Source: Synechococcaceae bacterium WBB_10_009 (lineage in GTDB: Bacteria > Cyanobacteriota > Cyanobacteriia > PCC-6307 > Cyanobiaceae). Taken from it: a DNA stretch of 32,884 bases. Positions 15,128 through 22,984 of this stretch are shown here, one piece after another (positions within the stretch are counted from its first letter, which is position 1; every line of letters begins with the position of its first letter). The translations under genes and the position numbers were made by a program. A model generated the notes under the pieces. That model worked only from the letters and a program-made list of their open reading frames with translations, had not been told where the DNA came from and did no database searches. Location: assembly GCA_010030955.1 (NCBI GenBank), contig RHBP01000003.1, positions 1 to 32,884 on the forward strand. Reading direction: 5' to 3'.

Positions 15128-16051
15128 ATGGCTAGTTCGCTGAGTGCCTTCCTTGGGGAAATCGGGCGCCATCAGCTGCTCACGCCGGAGCAGGAATTGA
15201 TGCTGGGCCGCAAGGTACAAGCCATGGTGGTGCTGCAGGAGCGCTGCACCATGGCTGGTGGCGTGGGTGACGCCTGCGACTACAACGACATCGAGAAGCG
15301 CACCATGCGCGTGGGTGAGCGGGCCAAGGATCAGATGATCACCGCCAACCTGCGCCTGGTGGTGAATTTGGCCAAGCGCTACCAGGGCAAGGGGTTGGAT
15401 CTGCTGGATCTGATTCAGGAGGGCACCCTTGGCCTCACCCGCGCGGTGGAGAAGTACGACCCCACCCGCGGGCACCGCTTCAGCACCTATGCCTATTGGT
15501 GGATTCGCCAGGGCCTCAACCGCGCCCTCTCCACCCAAAGCCGCACCATTCGCATTCCGGTGAATGTGAACGAAAAGCTCACCCGGTTGCGGGCGGCGAA
15601 GGCCCGGTTGCTGCAGCGCAATGGCATCCTTCCCAATGCCAAACAGCTGGCGGTGGCGTTGGATCTGCCGTTGGAGGAGGTGGAGGAGCTGTTGGGCTGT
15701 GAATTGCGCAGTGTCACCGTCAGCCTGCAGGGGGTGGTGAAGTCGAAATCCGACCCCACCGAATTGGTGGATGTGCTGCCCAGCGATGAACTGCCGCCGA
15801 TGGAGCGCTGCGAGCTGGCGGAGCGCAACGCGGCCGTGTGGAAGCTGCTGGATCAGTCGAATCTGACCCCCAAGGAGCGCACCGTGGTGATGCTGCGCTT
15901 TGGCCTCGATGGCAGCAACGAATGGCGCACCCTGGCGGAGGTGGCCCGTTTGTTGGGGTGCAGCCGGGAGTATTGCCGCCAGGTGGTGCAGCGGGCCCTG
16001 CGCAAATTGCGCAAGGCCGGCATCCAGAGCGGCCTGGTGGAGGTGGGCTGA
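15128..16051 (+). CDS. Group 2 (non-essential) sigma-70 family RNA polymerase sigma factor
   Basis: A 307-residue SigA-like sigma factor without the long N-terminal region 1.1. Region 1.2 is at about 3-33 (SLSAFLGEIGRHQLLTPEQE). Region 2 at about 70-140 contains the core-binding and -10-recognition helix (LDLIQEGTLGLTRAVEKYD, then FSTYAYWWIRQGLNRAL). Region 3 follows (IRIPVNVNEKLTRLRAAKA) and region 4 has an HTH (TLAEVARLLGCSREYCRQVV, about 270-289). Cyanobacteria carry several such factors for stress and nutrient responses; which one this is cannot be said. ATG 15128 starts just before region 1.2. DUF1232 and other small genes follow closely in the same direction. Confidence 0.93.
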   Translation: MASSLSAFLGEIGRHQLLTPEQELMLGRKVQAMVVLQERCTMAGGVGDACDYNDIEKRTMRVGERAKDQMITANLRLVVNLAKRYQGKGLDLLDLIQEGTLGLTRAVEKYDPTRGHRFSTYAYWWIRQGLNRALSTQSRTIRIPVNVNEKLTRLRAAKARLLQRNGILPNAKQLAVALDLPLEEVEELLGCELRSVTVSLQGVVKSKSDPTELVDVLPSDELPPMERCELAERNAAVWKLLDQSNLTPKERTVVMLRFGLDGSNEWRTLAEVARLLGCSREYCRQVVQRALRKLRKAGIQSGLVEVG

Positions 16052-16064
16052 AGCCCACCCGCCC

Positions 16065-16418
16065 ATGGGTGAAGACCCCATTGATGCGGAGGTGATCTCC
16101 AGCACCACGGTGGATGAGGGGACCCTGCGCCGTCTGCTGCGCCGGGCCGGCCGCACCATCGCCCGCCCCGCCCTCGAGTGCCTGGAGTTGCTGCGGGATC
16201 CGGCCACGCCGGCGCCGGTGAAGCTCACCGTGCTGGCGGCCCTCACCTACCTGTTGGTGCCCCTCGATCTGGTGCCGGATTTCATCCCGGCGGCGGGCTT
16301 CAGCGACGACCTCGTGGCCCTCACCACCCTGCTGGGGATGTGCGGCACCCACATCACACCCGCCATCCGCCAGCGGGCGCAGCGCAAACTGGATGCCTGG
16401 TTCCCCCCCGGGCGCTGA
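16065..16418 (+). CDS. DUF1232 (YkvA family) membrane protein
   Basis: A 117-residue protein with the DUF1232 signature: KLTVLAALTYLLVPLDLVPD (about residues 49-68) followed by FIPAAGFSDDLVALTTLL. One or two hydrophobic helices suggest membrane association. It lies 13 bp after the sigma factor and overlaps the next gene by one base (TGATG), so these are probably co-transcribed. The function of DUF1232 is not established. Confidence 0.85.
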   Translation: MGEDPIDAEVISSTTVDEGTLRRLLRRAGRTIARPALECLELLRDPATPAPVKLTVLAALTYLLVPLDLVPDFIPAAGFSDDLVALTTLLGMCGTHITPAIRQRAQRKLDAWFPPGR

Positions 16419-16753
16419 TGGCCACCCTCTCCCCCGACCAACTCGAGGACCTGCAGGGCTTCATCAAGGACTGGTTGCGCCACACCGGCCGCACCCAGGC
16501 GGACCTGCGCCGGGCCCTGCGGGCCAGTTCGATCCGCATGCCGGTGCTGCTGGAGGAACTGCTGCGGGTGCACAACCGCGATGGCCTGGCGGGGCTGGCC
16601 CAGCGCCTGTGTGAGATCGAGGCGCTCTGGCAGGGGGAAGAGGCGGGCGCCAGCGGCGATGGCCGCTTGCCACCGGCCCTCAATGATTCCTTTGGCCAGC
16701 TGGATTTGTTGCTGGAGGAAATCCGCCAGATCGGCCCAGACTCGCCAAAGTAG
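16418..16753 (+). CDS. Conserved hypothetical protein, possible HTH
   Basis: A 111-residue soluble, helix-rich protein. Residues 13-60 (DWLRHTGRTQADLRRALRAS onward, then PVLLEELLRVHNRDGLAGLA) have the look of a lambda-repressor-like HTH, in which TQADL would be the start of helix 2; this is a by-eye similarity. The C-terminus is an amphipathic helix (LDLLLEEIRQI). It overlaps DUF1232 by one base (TGATG). The role is unknown; regulation or a link to the sigma factor is only suggested by context. Confidence 0.6.
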   Translation: MATLSPDQLEDLQGFIKDWLRHTGRTQADLRRALRASSIRMPVLLEELLRVHNRDGLAGLAQRLCEIEALWQGEEAGASGDGRLPPALNDSFGQLDLLLEEIRQIGPDSPK

Positions 16754-16763
16754 GGGTCGAGTC

Positions 16764-17042
16764 GTGCACCCCAACCCCATGCGGCACCTGCCCGTTCCCG
16801 TGTTGCCCGTTGGCCTGGGGGCCTCGGCGCTGCTGGCCCTGGCCGCGGCTTCAGCACCGCCGGCGCTGGCCCAGGCGGGCAGCTACCTGCTCGGCCCCGG
16901 CAGCAATGTGGGCCCCTCCACCCGGGTGGTGCCCAAAAACTGCGTCACCGCCAAGGACGGAACCATCACCTGCGACACCCAGATCGTGAATCCCCCCGGT
17001 GACACGCCGGCCAAGCCCGTTTACGAACCGTTCAACAACTGA
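16764..17042 (+). CDS. Small exported hypothetical protein
   Basis: Ninety-two residues from GTG 16764, which has AGGGG six to seven bases upstream, or 87 residues from ATG 16779 without an obvious Shine-Dalgarno; the GTG is preferred. A Sec signal peptide (VLPVGLGASALLALAAASA, cleavage near ALAQA) precedes a short mature part with two cysteines in CVTAKDGTITC, which probably form a disulfide. No family is recognised. It lies 10 bp after the preceding gene and 17 bp before the PsiE-like gene. Confidence 0.6.
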   Translation: MHPNPMRHLPVPVLPVGLGASALLALAAASAPPALAQAGSYLLGPGSNVGPSTRVVPKNCVTAKDGTITCDTQIVNPPGDTPAKPVYEPFNN

Positions 17043-17059
17043 TCCGCAGCCTTGCCGCC

Positions 17060-17563
17060 GTGTTGAGCGACCAAGCCTTTCTGCGGGGCATCACCCGCTT
17101 CGAGCGCAGCCTGGCCAAGGTGCTCTCGCTGCTGCTCACCGTGGTGCTGGTGGTGGCCGCCCTGCAGCTGGCGTTGGGCCTGGGGGTCGACCTGCTGGAT
17201 CTGCGGGTGGATTGGAGCGGTGAGGGGCTGATCCGCCTGCTCGACCAGGTGTTGGTGTTGCTGATCGCCCTGGAGGTGCTGCAAAACCTCACCGCCTACC
17301 TGCGCGACAACGTGGTGCAGATCGAGCTGGTGCTGGCCACGGCCCTCACGGCCGTGTCGCGCAAATTGATCGTGATGCCGCCCGGGGTGCAGAAAAACCC
17401 TTCCGATCTGCTGGGGCTGGGCTTTGCCGCCGTGGCCCTCGCCGCCTCCTACTGGTTGGTGCGCAACACGCAGATCAACCGTCAGCCCCCCAGAACAGCG
17501 CCAACCACAGCGTGCCTGGATGGGGATCCGTCGCCACCACGCGATGGCGGCGGTGGGGCGTGA
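17060..17563 (+). CDS. PsiE family (phosphate-starvation-inducible) membrane protein
   Basis: A 167-residue membrane protein with a PsiE-like arrangement of four hydrophobic helices. The conserved part is LLDQVLVLLIALEVLQNLTA followed by LRDNVVQIELVLATALTAVSRKLI, with a last helix LGFAAVALAASYWLV. PsiE is phosphate-starvation-inducible in E. coli, but its biochemical role is unknown, and no Pho box was identified here. The start is GTG 17060. The C-terminal 30 residues (from about 138) are Pro-rich and overlap the 3' end of the opposing cupin gene by 89 bp, so they may not be conserved. Confidence 0.8.
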   Translation: MLSDQAFLRGITRFERSLAKVLSLLLTVVLVVAALQLALGLGVDLLDLRVDWSGEGLIRLLDQVLVLLIALEVLQNLTAYLRDNVVQIELVLATALTAVSRKLIVMPPGVQKNPSDLLGLGFAAVALAASYWLVRNTQINRQPPRTAPTTACLDGDPSPPRDGGGGA

Positions 17564-18005
17564 TCAGCAGGCTGTCGCCAACGCAGAGGTCGCGAACCTG
17601 GGCCTCATCGGCGAAGTGCAGTTGGGCACTGCCGCGCAACACCACCAGCCATTCGAATTCCCGCTGGTCGTACCAGAACCCCTCCGGGCTGCTGGCCAGG
17701 CAGGAGTGAATGCGCTCCAGCCGCCAGCCCGCGCCGCTGGCCAGCGGGTCGATCCGCTCGCGGCCCTCGGCGGGGCAGGGGCCGCTGAGCAGGTTGGTCT
17801 GATCGGAGGGCCGGGGGCTGGATTCAGCATCCCCCCAGCGCCGGCCGATCGCAAACCCGTGGCTGGCCGCCAGCTGCACCACCTCGTGGTGCTGGCTGCA
17901 GTGGCGCAGGGCCTCCCGCAGCTGCGGTTGCTGCTCGCTCAGGGCCACAAAGGCATTGAGCTGCCTCACCTTCTCGAGGAATTGCTGCAGCTGCTCTTCG
18001 GCCAT
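17475..18005 (-). CDS. Nif11-like N-terminal domain fused to a cupin
   Basis: A 176-residue protein in two parts. Residues 1-58 (EEQLQQFLEKVRQLNAFVAL, then VVQLAASHGFAIG) match the Nif11 pattern, which is best known from nif-cluster proteins and as a leader domain of cyanobacterial RiPP precursors. Residues about 85-176 form a cupin, with PEGFWYDQREFEWLVVLRGS, LCVGDSLLITPHRRHRV and TLWLALFW. Likely metal ligands are His100, His151 and His154 with Glu119, by position only. It is read 4 bp after the GNAT gene, so the two are probably one operon. Its 3' end overlaps psiE by 89 bp. The job is unknown: the cupin may be an enzyme or a sensor with Nif11 as a partner-binding domain. Confidence 0.75.
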   Translation of the reverse strand: MAEEQLQQFLEKVRQLNAFVALSEQQPQLREALRHCSQHHEVVQLAASHGFAIGRRWGDAESSPRPSDQTNLLSGPCPAEGRERIDPLASGAGWRLERIHSCLASSPEGFWYDQREFEWLVVLRGSAQLHFADEAQVRDLCVGDSLLITPHRRHRVVATDPHPGTLWLALFWGADG

Positions 18006-18009
18006 GGCC

Positions 18010-18495
18010 TCAGTTTGCCCGCAGCGGCTTGTGCATGCGGAAGCGCCGGAATGGCACCCCTTCGATCAGCAGGGCTTCCCGCCAGCTCACCCGCCAGCCT
18101 TCGGCGCTGAACAGCGGTTGCGACAGCAGGCTGGCTTCGGTGCGCAGCTGGCTGCAGCCCGCCGCCAGGGCCTGCCGCTCGAGCGCCCGCAGCAGCTGGC
18201 GGGCGCGCCCCTGCCGTTGGCTGCGGGGGTGGCAGTAGAGCAGGGCGATGCGGTCGGCGGGATCGCGCAGCCCGAAGGCTTCGGCGCGGCCGTCGGCGGC
18301 GCAGCTCACCAACCCCTGGCCCCGTTGCAGGCTGCCCCGGAGTTGATCAGCCCAACGGCTCCAGGCCCGGCATTGCGCCGGTGAATACACCGCTGGATCC
18401 GCATGCTGCACCGCTTCGAGATAAATCTCGCGCAGGGCATCGTGATCCCCTGGTTGCATGGCCCGCAGGCCATGCGTTTTCAGGTCAGCCTGCAT
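18010..18495 (-). CDS. GNAT family N-acetyltransferase
   Basis: A 161-residue GNAT-fold enzyme that should transfer an acetyl group from acetyl-CoA to an unknown amine. The acetyl-CoA loop appears as LYCHPRSQRQGRARQLLRAL (about residues 89-108; the Q/R-x-x-G-x-A motif), the first strand as HGLRAMQPGDHDALREIYLEAV, and the C-terminal strands as FSAEGWRVSWREALLIEGV and PFRRFRMHK. ATG 18495 leaves the first strand intact; ATGs at 18528 and 18459 are alternatives. It lies 4 bp before the Nif11-cupin gene and diverges from cyabrB. Confidence 0.8.
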   Translation of the reverse strand: MQADLKTHGLRAMQPGDHDALREIYLEAVQHADPAVYSPAQCRAWSRWADQLRGSLQRGQGLVSCAADGRAEAFGLRDPADRIALLYCHPRSQRQGRARQLLRALERQALAAGCSQLRTEASLLSQPLFSAEGWRVSWREALLIEGVPFRRFRMHKPLRAN

Positions 18496-18539
18496 GCCGG
18501 TCTGCCTCAGTGTGCAGAGATCGTGCATCCATTTTCACG

Positions 18540-18603
18540 GGATTGTCACGGGATTGGCATTGGATTGCCATGGTCAGGGTTGCTGGCATGTTGTATGTTC
18601 AAC
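18540..18603. promoter_or_regulatory. Phased GGATTG repeats and dyads upstream of cyabrB
   Basis: GGATTG occurs at 18540-18545, 18551-18556 and 18562-18567, with exactly 11 bp between starts, about one helical turn. A dyad TGGCA-TTGGAT-TGCCA overlaps the last copy (18555-18570), and GTTG-TATGTT-CAAC lies at 18590-18603. The region is between the divergent GNAT and cyabrB genes. Same-face repeats suggest cooperative binding of a regulator, possibly autoregulation, but this is inference. Confidence 0.45.
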
Positions 18604-18630
18604 GTGTTGGTTGATAAGAGCTGCTCCGCA

Positions 18631-18996
18631 ATGCTCACCGGATCTGAACTGCTGGCCAAGGTCAAAGAGCTTGGCGATGTGGGCAAATCGGAAATTGTCC
18701 GCTCCTGCGGCTACGTGTCATCCAAGAAGGATGGTGGCGAGCGCCTGAATTTCACCGCCTTCTACGAAGCTCTGCTGGAGGCCAAGGGCGTTGAGCTCTC
18801 CGGCGGCGGCAAGGTGGGCAAAGGCGGCCGCAAGCTGAGCTACACCGCCACCGTGCAGGGCAATGGCAACCTGCTGATCGGCAAGGCCTATACCGCCCTG
18901 CTCGATCTTCAGCCCGGCGACGAGTTTGAAATCAAACTCGGCCGCAAGCAGATTCGTCTGATCCCCGTGGGCTCCAGCGAGGAAGACGAAGAGTGA
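18631..18996 (+). CDS. cyAbrB family transcriptional regulator
   Basis: A 121-residue cyanobacterial AbrB-like DNA-binding protein. In contrast to Bacillus AbrB the DNA-binding domain is C-terminal: LSYTATVQGNGNLLIGKAYT and LDLQPGDEFEIKLGRKQIRL (about residues 70-112). The N-terminal half (TGSELLAKVKELGDVGKSEI, RSCGYVSSKKDGG and NFTAFYEALLEAKGVE) is the conserved cyAbrB region. Such proteins tune carbon/nitrogen balance and act in complex with partners in cyanobacteria. ATG 18631 is the expected start. Its upstream region has phased repeats and a bidirectional hairpin follows the stop. Confidence 0.93.
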   Translation: MLTGSELLAKVKELGDVGKSEIVRSCGYVSSKKDGGERLNFTAFYEALLEAKGVELSGGGKVGKGGRKLSYTATVQGNGNLLIGKAYTALLDLQPGDEFEIKLGRKQIRLIPVGSSEEDEE

Positions 18997-19002
18997 TCTG
19001 GG

Positions 19003-19022
19003 GCTTGGGGGTTACCCCAAGC
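19003..19022. terminator. Bidirectional hairpin terminator between cyabrB and sbcC
   Basis: GCTTGGGG (19003-19010), loop GTTA, and CCCCAAGC (19015-19022) form a perfect 8-bp stem 6 bp after the cyabrB stop. The stop of the opposing sbcC-like gene (19014-19012) is inside the loop. There is no T tract, so it is a probable rather than proven terminator. Confidence 0.65.
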
Positions 19023-21711
19023 TCACGCACACCACATCACTCACCACATCGTCTGCCGGATTATCTGCCGGGTTGTTGCTGGTGGATGAGGCGGGGGTGA
19101 TCAGCTGCCCCTCGAAACCCTCGGGTTGGCAGCTGAGCACCACCAGCTGGATGCCTTGATCCATGGCGCGGCGCAGCATCCGTTGCAGGCCGATCTGCCG
19201 TTCGCGATCGCTTTGGCTGAAGGCGTCGTCGAACACCAGCGGCAGGCCGCCGTCGTAGGCCGGGAGCAGCACCTCGGCCATGGCCAGCCGCAGGGCCGCC
19301 GCCAGCTGCTCGCGCATGCCGCCGCTGAGCTGGGCAAAGCCGTAGGCCTCCCCCCGCTGCCGCAGTTGCAGGTTCTGGAAGCCCTGCTGCGGATCAAAGC
19401 TGAGCAGCGGACTGCCGGGGTCGCCGGCCAGCTCCGCCAGGTAGGGGCGGATGGCCTCCCGCAGCGGTTCGCTGTAGCGGTTGGCCAGCTCCGCCTGGGC
19501 CCGGTGGAAGCGCTCCTGCAGCAGTTGCAGCGCTTGCCCCTGGCGCTCCAGCCGTTGGCGCTCCGCCTGGGCTTCCTCCCAGGCGGCCTGCCGCTGCTCC
19601 AGCTCCGCCTGGGGGTTCACGGCCCCGAGGCTTTGGCAGCGCTGTTCCACCTGCCCCCGTTGGCTGAGCAGTTGGTTTTTCTCCTGCTCCAGCGCCTGCA
19701 GCTGCGCCTCCAGGGCATCGGTGCTGGGCGGCGGGCCATCCCGCAGATCGGAGAGCTCGGCTTCGATCTGCTGCAGCTGCGCCTCCCCCTCCTGCAGCTG
19801 GGCCGTGGGGGGCTCGGCGATGGCCTGGAGCCGCTCGTCGATCACCCGCAGCGACCCCTCCAGCTGGCCCAGCCGGCTGCGCTGGCTGTCCAGTTGGCGC
19901 TGCAACTGCTGCTCCTGCCCCTGCCGCCGCTGCTCCGCCTGGGCCGCCTGCTCCTGCTGGTGCTGCAGCGCGGTGGCCCCGGCCTTGATCTGCTCCAGCC
20001 AGCCCTCGAGCTGGTGGCGCTCCAGCTGCCGTGGATCCCCCGGCGCCTCGGCCAGCGCCGCGAGTGCGGCCAATTGCGGGGCTTGGCTCTCCACGGCGGC
20101 CTCCAGCCGCTGCCGCCGCGGCTGCAGCTGCCCCAGCCGCTGCTCCAACCCCGCCCAGGGGATGGCCCGGGCCGCCTGGCGCAGGCTGGTGAGCTCCGCC
20201 TCCAGGCTGCGCCGCTGGCGCTCCAGCTGTTCGCCCGCATCGCTGCTGGCCACCCCCAGCTGCTGGAGCAGGTGCTGCAGTTGCCGTTCGGCTTGCTGCC
20301 GCTGCTCCAGTAGGGCCGGCAGGGCCTCACCGCCGCCGGGGCTGAGCCGCAGCACCACCCCCGCGCCCACCTGCAGCTCCGCCGCGTGGCTCAGCTGGCG
20401 CCGGTCGCCGCGGCGCAGGGCCTCGCCCTCCAGCTGGATCGGTTGATCGCTGGCGATCACCTCCACGGTGGTGGCCATGGCCTGGCAGCGGGTGTCGAGC
20501 TGGAGCAGGGCCTGCTCCGCCTGGCGCAGCTGCCGCACCTGCTCGGCGTTGAGCTCCGGCAGCGCCGCCAGCTGGGTTTTGAGTTGATCGGCCTCCGCCT
20601 GCAGCCGTTGCAGCTGCCGTTGGTGCTCCTGCAGGGTGTGCTGTTCAGCCTCCAGCTGGCGCAGGTCGAGCAGCTGTTGCAGCGCCTCCTGCTGCCGCTG
20701 CTGCCGTTGGCATTCGGAGGCGGCCTGCTGCTGGCGCTGCAGCTGCTGCCCCTGTTGGCCCTGGAGCTGGCGTTGCTGCTCCAGCAGCTGCTCGAGTTGC
20801 TGCTGCAGGCTGCGTTGCTCCTGCTGTTGCAACCGCTGCTGCTCCAGCAAGTGCTGCCGCTGCTGCCGTTGCTGCAGCAGCGGTTGCAGCTCGGCGCTGA
20901 GCAACCGCCGCCGCTGCAGCAGCTGCAGGTGGCGCTGCAGGGCGGGTCGCTGATGCTGGTCGATCGTCTCCAGCCGTTCGCCGATGCTGCGCCATTGCTC
21001 CATGGCGGTCTCCAGCTCCTGCACCCGTTGCTGGGCCAGCTGCAACTGCGCGCTGGCCTCGGCATCGCGTTGCTGCGCCAGGGCCAGGGGGCTGCCGGCC
21101 TTGACCCGGCCGGTGGCGGTGTAGCTGGCGGCCAGCCGCTGCTCCAGTTGCGCCAGCACCTGTTGGTCCAGCGCGGAGGCCACGGCGTCCGCCTGGCCGC
21201 GCCCCTGCAATTGATCCACCAGGCGGCCGTAGTCGTAGCGCTCCTGGTGGCCCTCGATCGGGTTGTCGCCGGCGCTGCCCTGCCGCACCCAGAGGTGGGC
21301 CCAACGCTCCGGCAGCTGGGCGATGCGCCGCCCCTCCACCGGCGCGTCGTAGCCGAGCAGCTGGGCCAGGCGCTCCTCCGCCGCGGCGCCGCTCAGCGAT
21401 GGGCTGGCGCTGCCGCTCAACTGGCAGGTGCCGCTGGCGCCGGAGAAGCGTTTGCGCAGCTGCCAGAGTTCCCCGGCGGCTTCAAAGCGGATCTCCACCT
21501 CGGGCAGTCCGGCGTGGAGGCGGGAGCGCAGCTCCTCCACCCCCCGCCCCGTGGCGGTGGCCCGCAGGAACAGCCCCTTGTGCAGGGCCTCCACCAGGGT
21601 GCTCTTGCCCGCTTCGTTGGGGCCGCCGATCAGCGTCAGCTGGCGGCCGAAGCCGATCTCGAGGTCGCCGTGTTGGCGCACCTGCCGCAGGCGGCAACTC
21701 CTCAGGCGCAT
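19012..21711 (-). CDS. sbcC: SbcC/Rad50-like AAA ATPase (YhaN-like)
   Basis: An 899-residue SMC-like ATPase, the partner of an SbcD/Mre11-type nuclease, which would act on DNA ends or hairpins. The N-terminal Walker A is GGPNEAGKST (residues 29-38). The C-terminal lobe has the signature LSGGMREQLAAALRLAMAE and Walker B LPLVFDDAFSQSD. About residues 180-770 form a very Gln/Leu/Arg-rich coiled coil. No CxxC zinc-hook motif is present: the internal cysteines are isolated. Length and the GGPNEAGKST form fit YhaN-type proteins rather than E. coli SbcC. The C-terminal 30 residues (from ITPASSTSNN) are an unconserved acidic tail. It overlaps the nuclease gene by 10 bp. Confidence 0.85.
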   Translation of the reverse strand: MRLRSCRLRQVRQHGDLEIGFGRQLTLIGGPNEAGKSTLVEALHKGLFLRATATGRGVEELRSRLHAGLPEVEIRFEAAGELWQLRKRFSGASGTCQLSGSASPSLSGAAAEERLAQLLGYDAPVEGRRIAQLPERWAHLWVRQGSAGDNPIEGHQERYDYGRLVDQLQGRGQADAVASALDQQVLAQLEQRLAASYTATGRVKAGSPLALAQQRDAEASAQLQLAQQRVQELETAMEQWRSIGERLETIDQHQRPALQRHLQLLQRRRLLSAELQPLLQQRQQRQHLLEQQRLQQQEQRSLQQQLEQLLEQQRQLQGQQGQQLQRQQQAASECQRQQRQQEALQQLLDLRQLEAEQHTLQEHQRQLQRLQAEADQLKTQLAALPELNAEQVRQLRQAEQALLQLDTRCQAMATTVEVIASDQPIQLEGEALRRGDRRQLSHAAELQVGAGVVLRLSPGGGEALPALLEQRQQAERQLQHLLQQLGVASSDAGEQLERQRRSLEAELTSLRQAARAIPWAGLEQRLGQLQPRRQRLEAAVESQAPQLAALAALAEAPGDPRQLERHQLEGWLEQIKAGATALQHQQEQAAQAEQRRQGQEQQLQRQLDSQRSRLGQLEGSLRVIDERLQAIAEPPTAQLQEGEAQLQQIEAELSDLRDGPPPSTDALEAQLQALEQEKNQLLSQRGQVEQRCQSLGAVNPQAELEQRQAAWEEAQAERQRLERQGQALQLLQERFHRAQAELANRYSEPLREAIRPYLAELAGDPGSPLLSFDPQQGFQNLQLRQRGEAYGFAQLSGGMREQLAAALRLAMAEVLLPAYDGGLPLVFDDAFSQSDRERQIGLQRMLRRAMDQGIQLVVLSCQPEGFEGQLITPASSTSNNPADNPADDVVSDVVCVSLG

Positions 21712-22913
21712 CGTTCGGCCGGCAGGCAGCGGTGCAGCTCCGCCAGGGCCAGCTGCAGCACGGCGGTGGTGTCCGGGTCGTCGCTGCCGCTCAGCTCCCG
21801 CTGCAGATCACTCGCCACCCGCGCGATCAGCGGATCTTCGGCACGGCCGCTGAGCTCGGCCAGCTCCTGGGCATCGGGGCTGGTGCCGCAGTGCCCCCGC
21901 CGTTTCAGCCGCAGCAGCTGCGCCTCCCAGCGCTCCAGCAGCGCCGCGTAGCGCCGGTGGCCCTCCAGGCTGAGGCTGCCCTGCTCCTCCAGCAGCAGCA
22001 GTTGCTGGCCGGGCTCATCCCCCAGCAGCTGCTCCAGCTGGCGCTCCAGGCGCTCCACATCGGCGCTGCTCTGCAGCTCCACCGTGATCGGCAGCCAGCG
22101 CAGGCTGGCGGTGGGCCGCGGCTGCACCACCGGCAGTTGCCCCCGTTGCGCCGTCACCGCCAGCACCTGGCCGCCCCGGTAGTCGTTGGTGCGGGGAAAG
22201 CGATCCGGCTCCGGCGTGCCGCAATACCAGCTGCGGCTGTTCACCTGTTTGAGGCCGTGCCAATCCCCCAGGGCCACGTAGTCGAGCTGCTCCAGCAGGG
22301 GGGCATCGAGCTGCAGGCGGTTGCTGGCGCTGGCGGGGTTTTCTTCGTCGCCGTCGTGGTCGGTGCCCGGATTGGCGTCCAGGTCGGCCGCCCCGAAGCC
22401 GTGCACCGAACCATGGGCCAGCAGCAGGCGTGGCCGGTCGTCCGGCAGCGCCGACCAATCCAGGTGGCGCACCCAGGCGGTGGGGTCGTGGCTATCGCTG
22501 CGGCGCAGCAGCGGGCAAGGCAGCACGATCGCCTGCTCCAGCACCAGGGGGCTGCGCTCCAACAGCACCTGCAGGTTTGGCGCGCGGCGCCGCTGCTCCG
22601 TCTGGAAAAAGGGGCTGTGCCACACGCTGCCGGGGGCGCCGTGGTCGTGGTTGCCGGGGATCACCAGCACCGGCAGCTCCAACTTGCCGATCGCCTGGCA
22701 CACGGCGCTCACATCGCTGCTGCTGGGGGTGGGGGAATCAAACAGGTCGCCCGCCACCAGCAGCAGGCTGGCTTTGGTGGGGGCGATCTGGGCGCCGATG
22801 CGAGCGATCGCTTCGATGCGCACCTGGCGCAGCCGGGCCCGTTTGTCGGGGTCCTGCACGCGGGCGTAGGGCTTGCCGATCTGCCAGTCGGCGCTGTGCA
22901 GAAACGACAGCAT
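21702..22913 (-). CDS. sbcD: SbcD/Mre11-like DNA repair exonuclease (metallophosphoesterase)
   Basis: A 403-residue calcineurin-like phosphoesterase. Metal-binding motifs are in order: FLHSADWQIG (D-x-H type, about residues 4-13), VAGDLFDSPTPSS (about 52-64), the GNHD motif in IPGNHDHG (about 86-93), then LAHGSVHGFG and VALGDWHGLKQV. The remaining C-terminal part is the capping and partner-binding region. With the adjacent ATPase it should form a nuclease complex acting on double-strand breaks or hairpin ends. The start is ATG 22913 or ATG 22937; 22913 places the first motif close to the N-terminus as usual. It is divergent from the small c-type cytochrome gene. Confidence 0.9.
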   Translation of the reverse strand: MLSFLHSADWQIGKPYARVQDPDKRARLRQVRIEAIARIGAQIAPTKASLLLVAGDLFDSPTPSSSDVSAVCQAIGKLELPVLVIPGNHDHGAPGSVWHSPFFQTEQRRRAPNLQVLLERSPLVLEQAIVLPCPLLRRSDSHDPTAWVRHLDWSALPDDRPRLLLAHGSVHGFGAADLDANPGTDHDGDEENPASASNRLQLDAPLLEQLDYVALGDWHGLKQVNSRSWYCGTPEPDRFPRTNDYRGGQVLAVTAQRGQLPVVQPRPTASLRWLPITVELQSSADVERLERQLEQLLGDEPGQQLLLLEEQGSLSLEGHRRYAALLERWEAQLLRLKRRGHCGTSPDAQELAELSGRAEDPLIARVASDLQRELSGSDDPDTTAVLQLALAELHRCLPAERCA

Positions 22914-22984
22914 GCAGGGCTGTGGGGGTCGACCCATTTCAGCGCGCCTGGGGCAGATTGGTGAACCACACGGATGGAGGGCCG

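Noticed and set aside
20560..20960. Repetitive CTG/CAG-like sequence considered as a DNA satellite
   Set aside because: It is the codon pattern of a Gln/Leu-rich coiled coil in the sbcC-like gene, with no fixed repeat length.
19126..21951. Leu/Gln-rich open frames opposite the sbcC-like gene
   Set aside because: They mirror the coiled-coil codons of the real gene and contain no recognisable domain.
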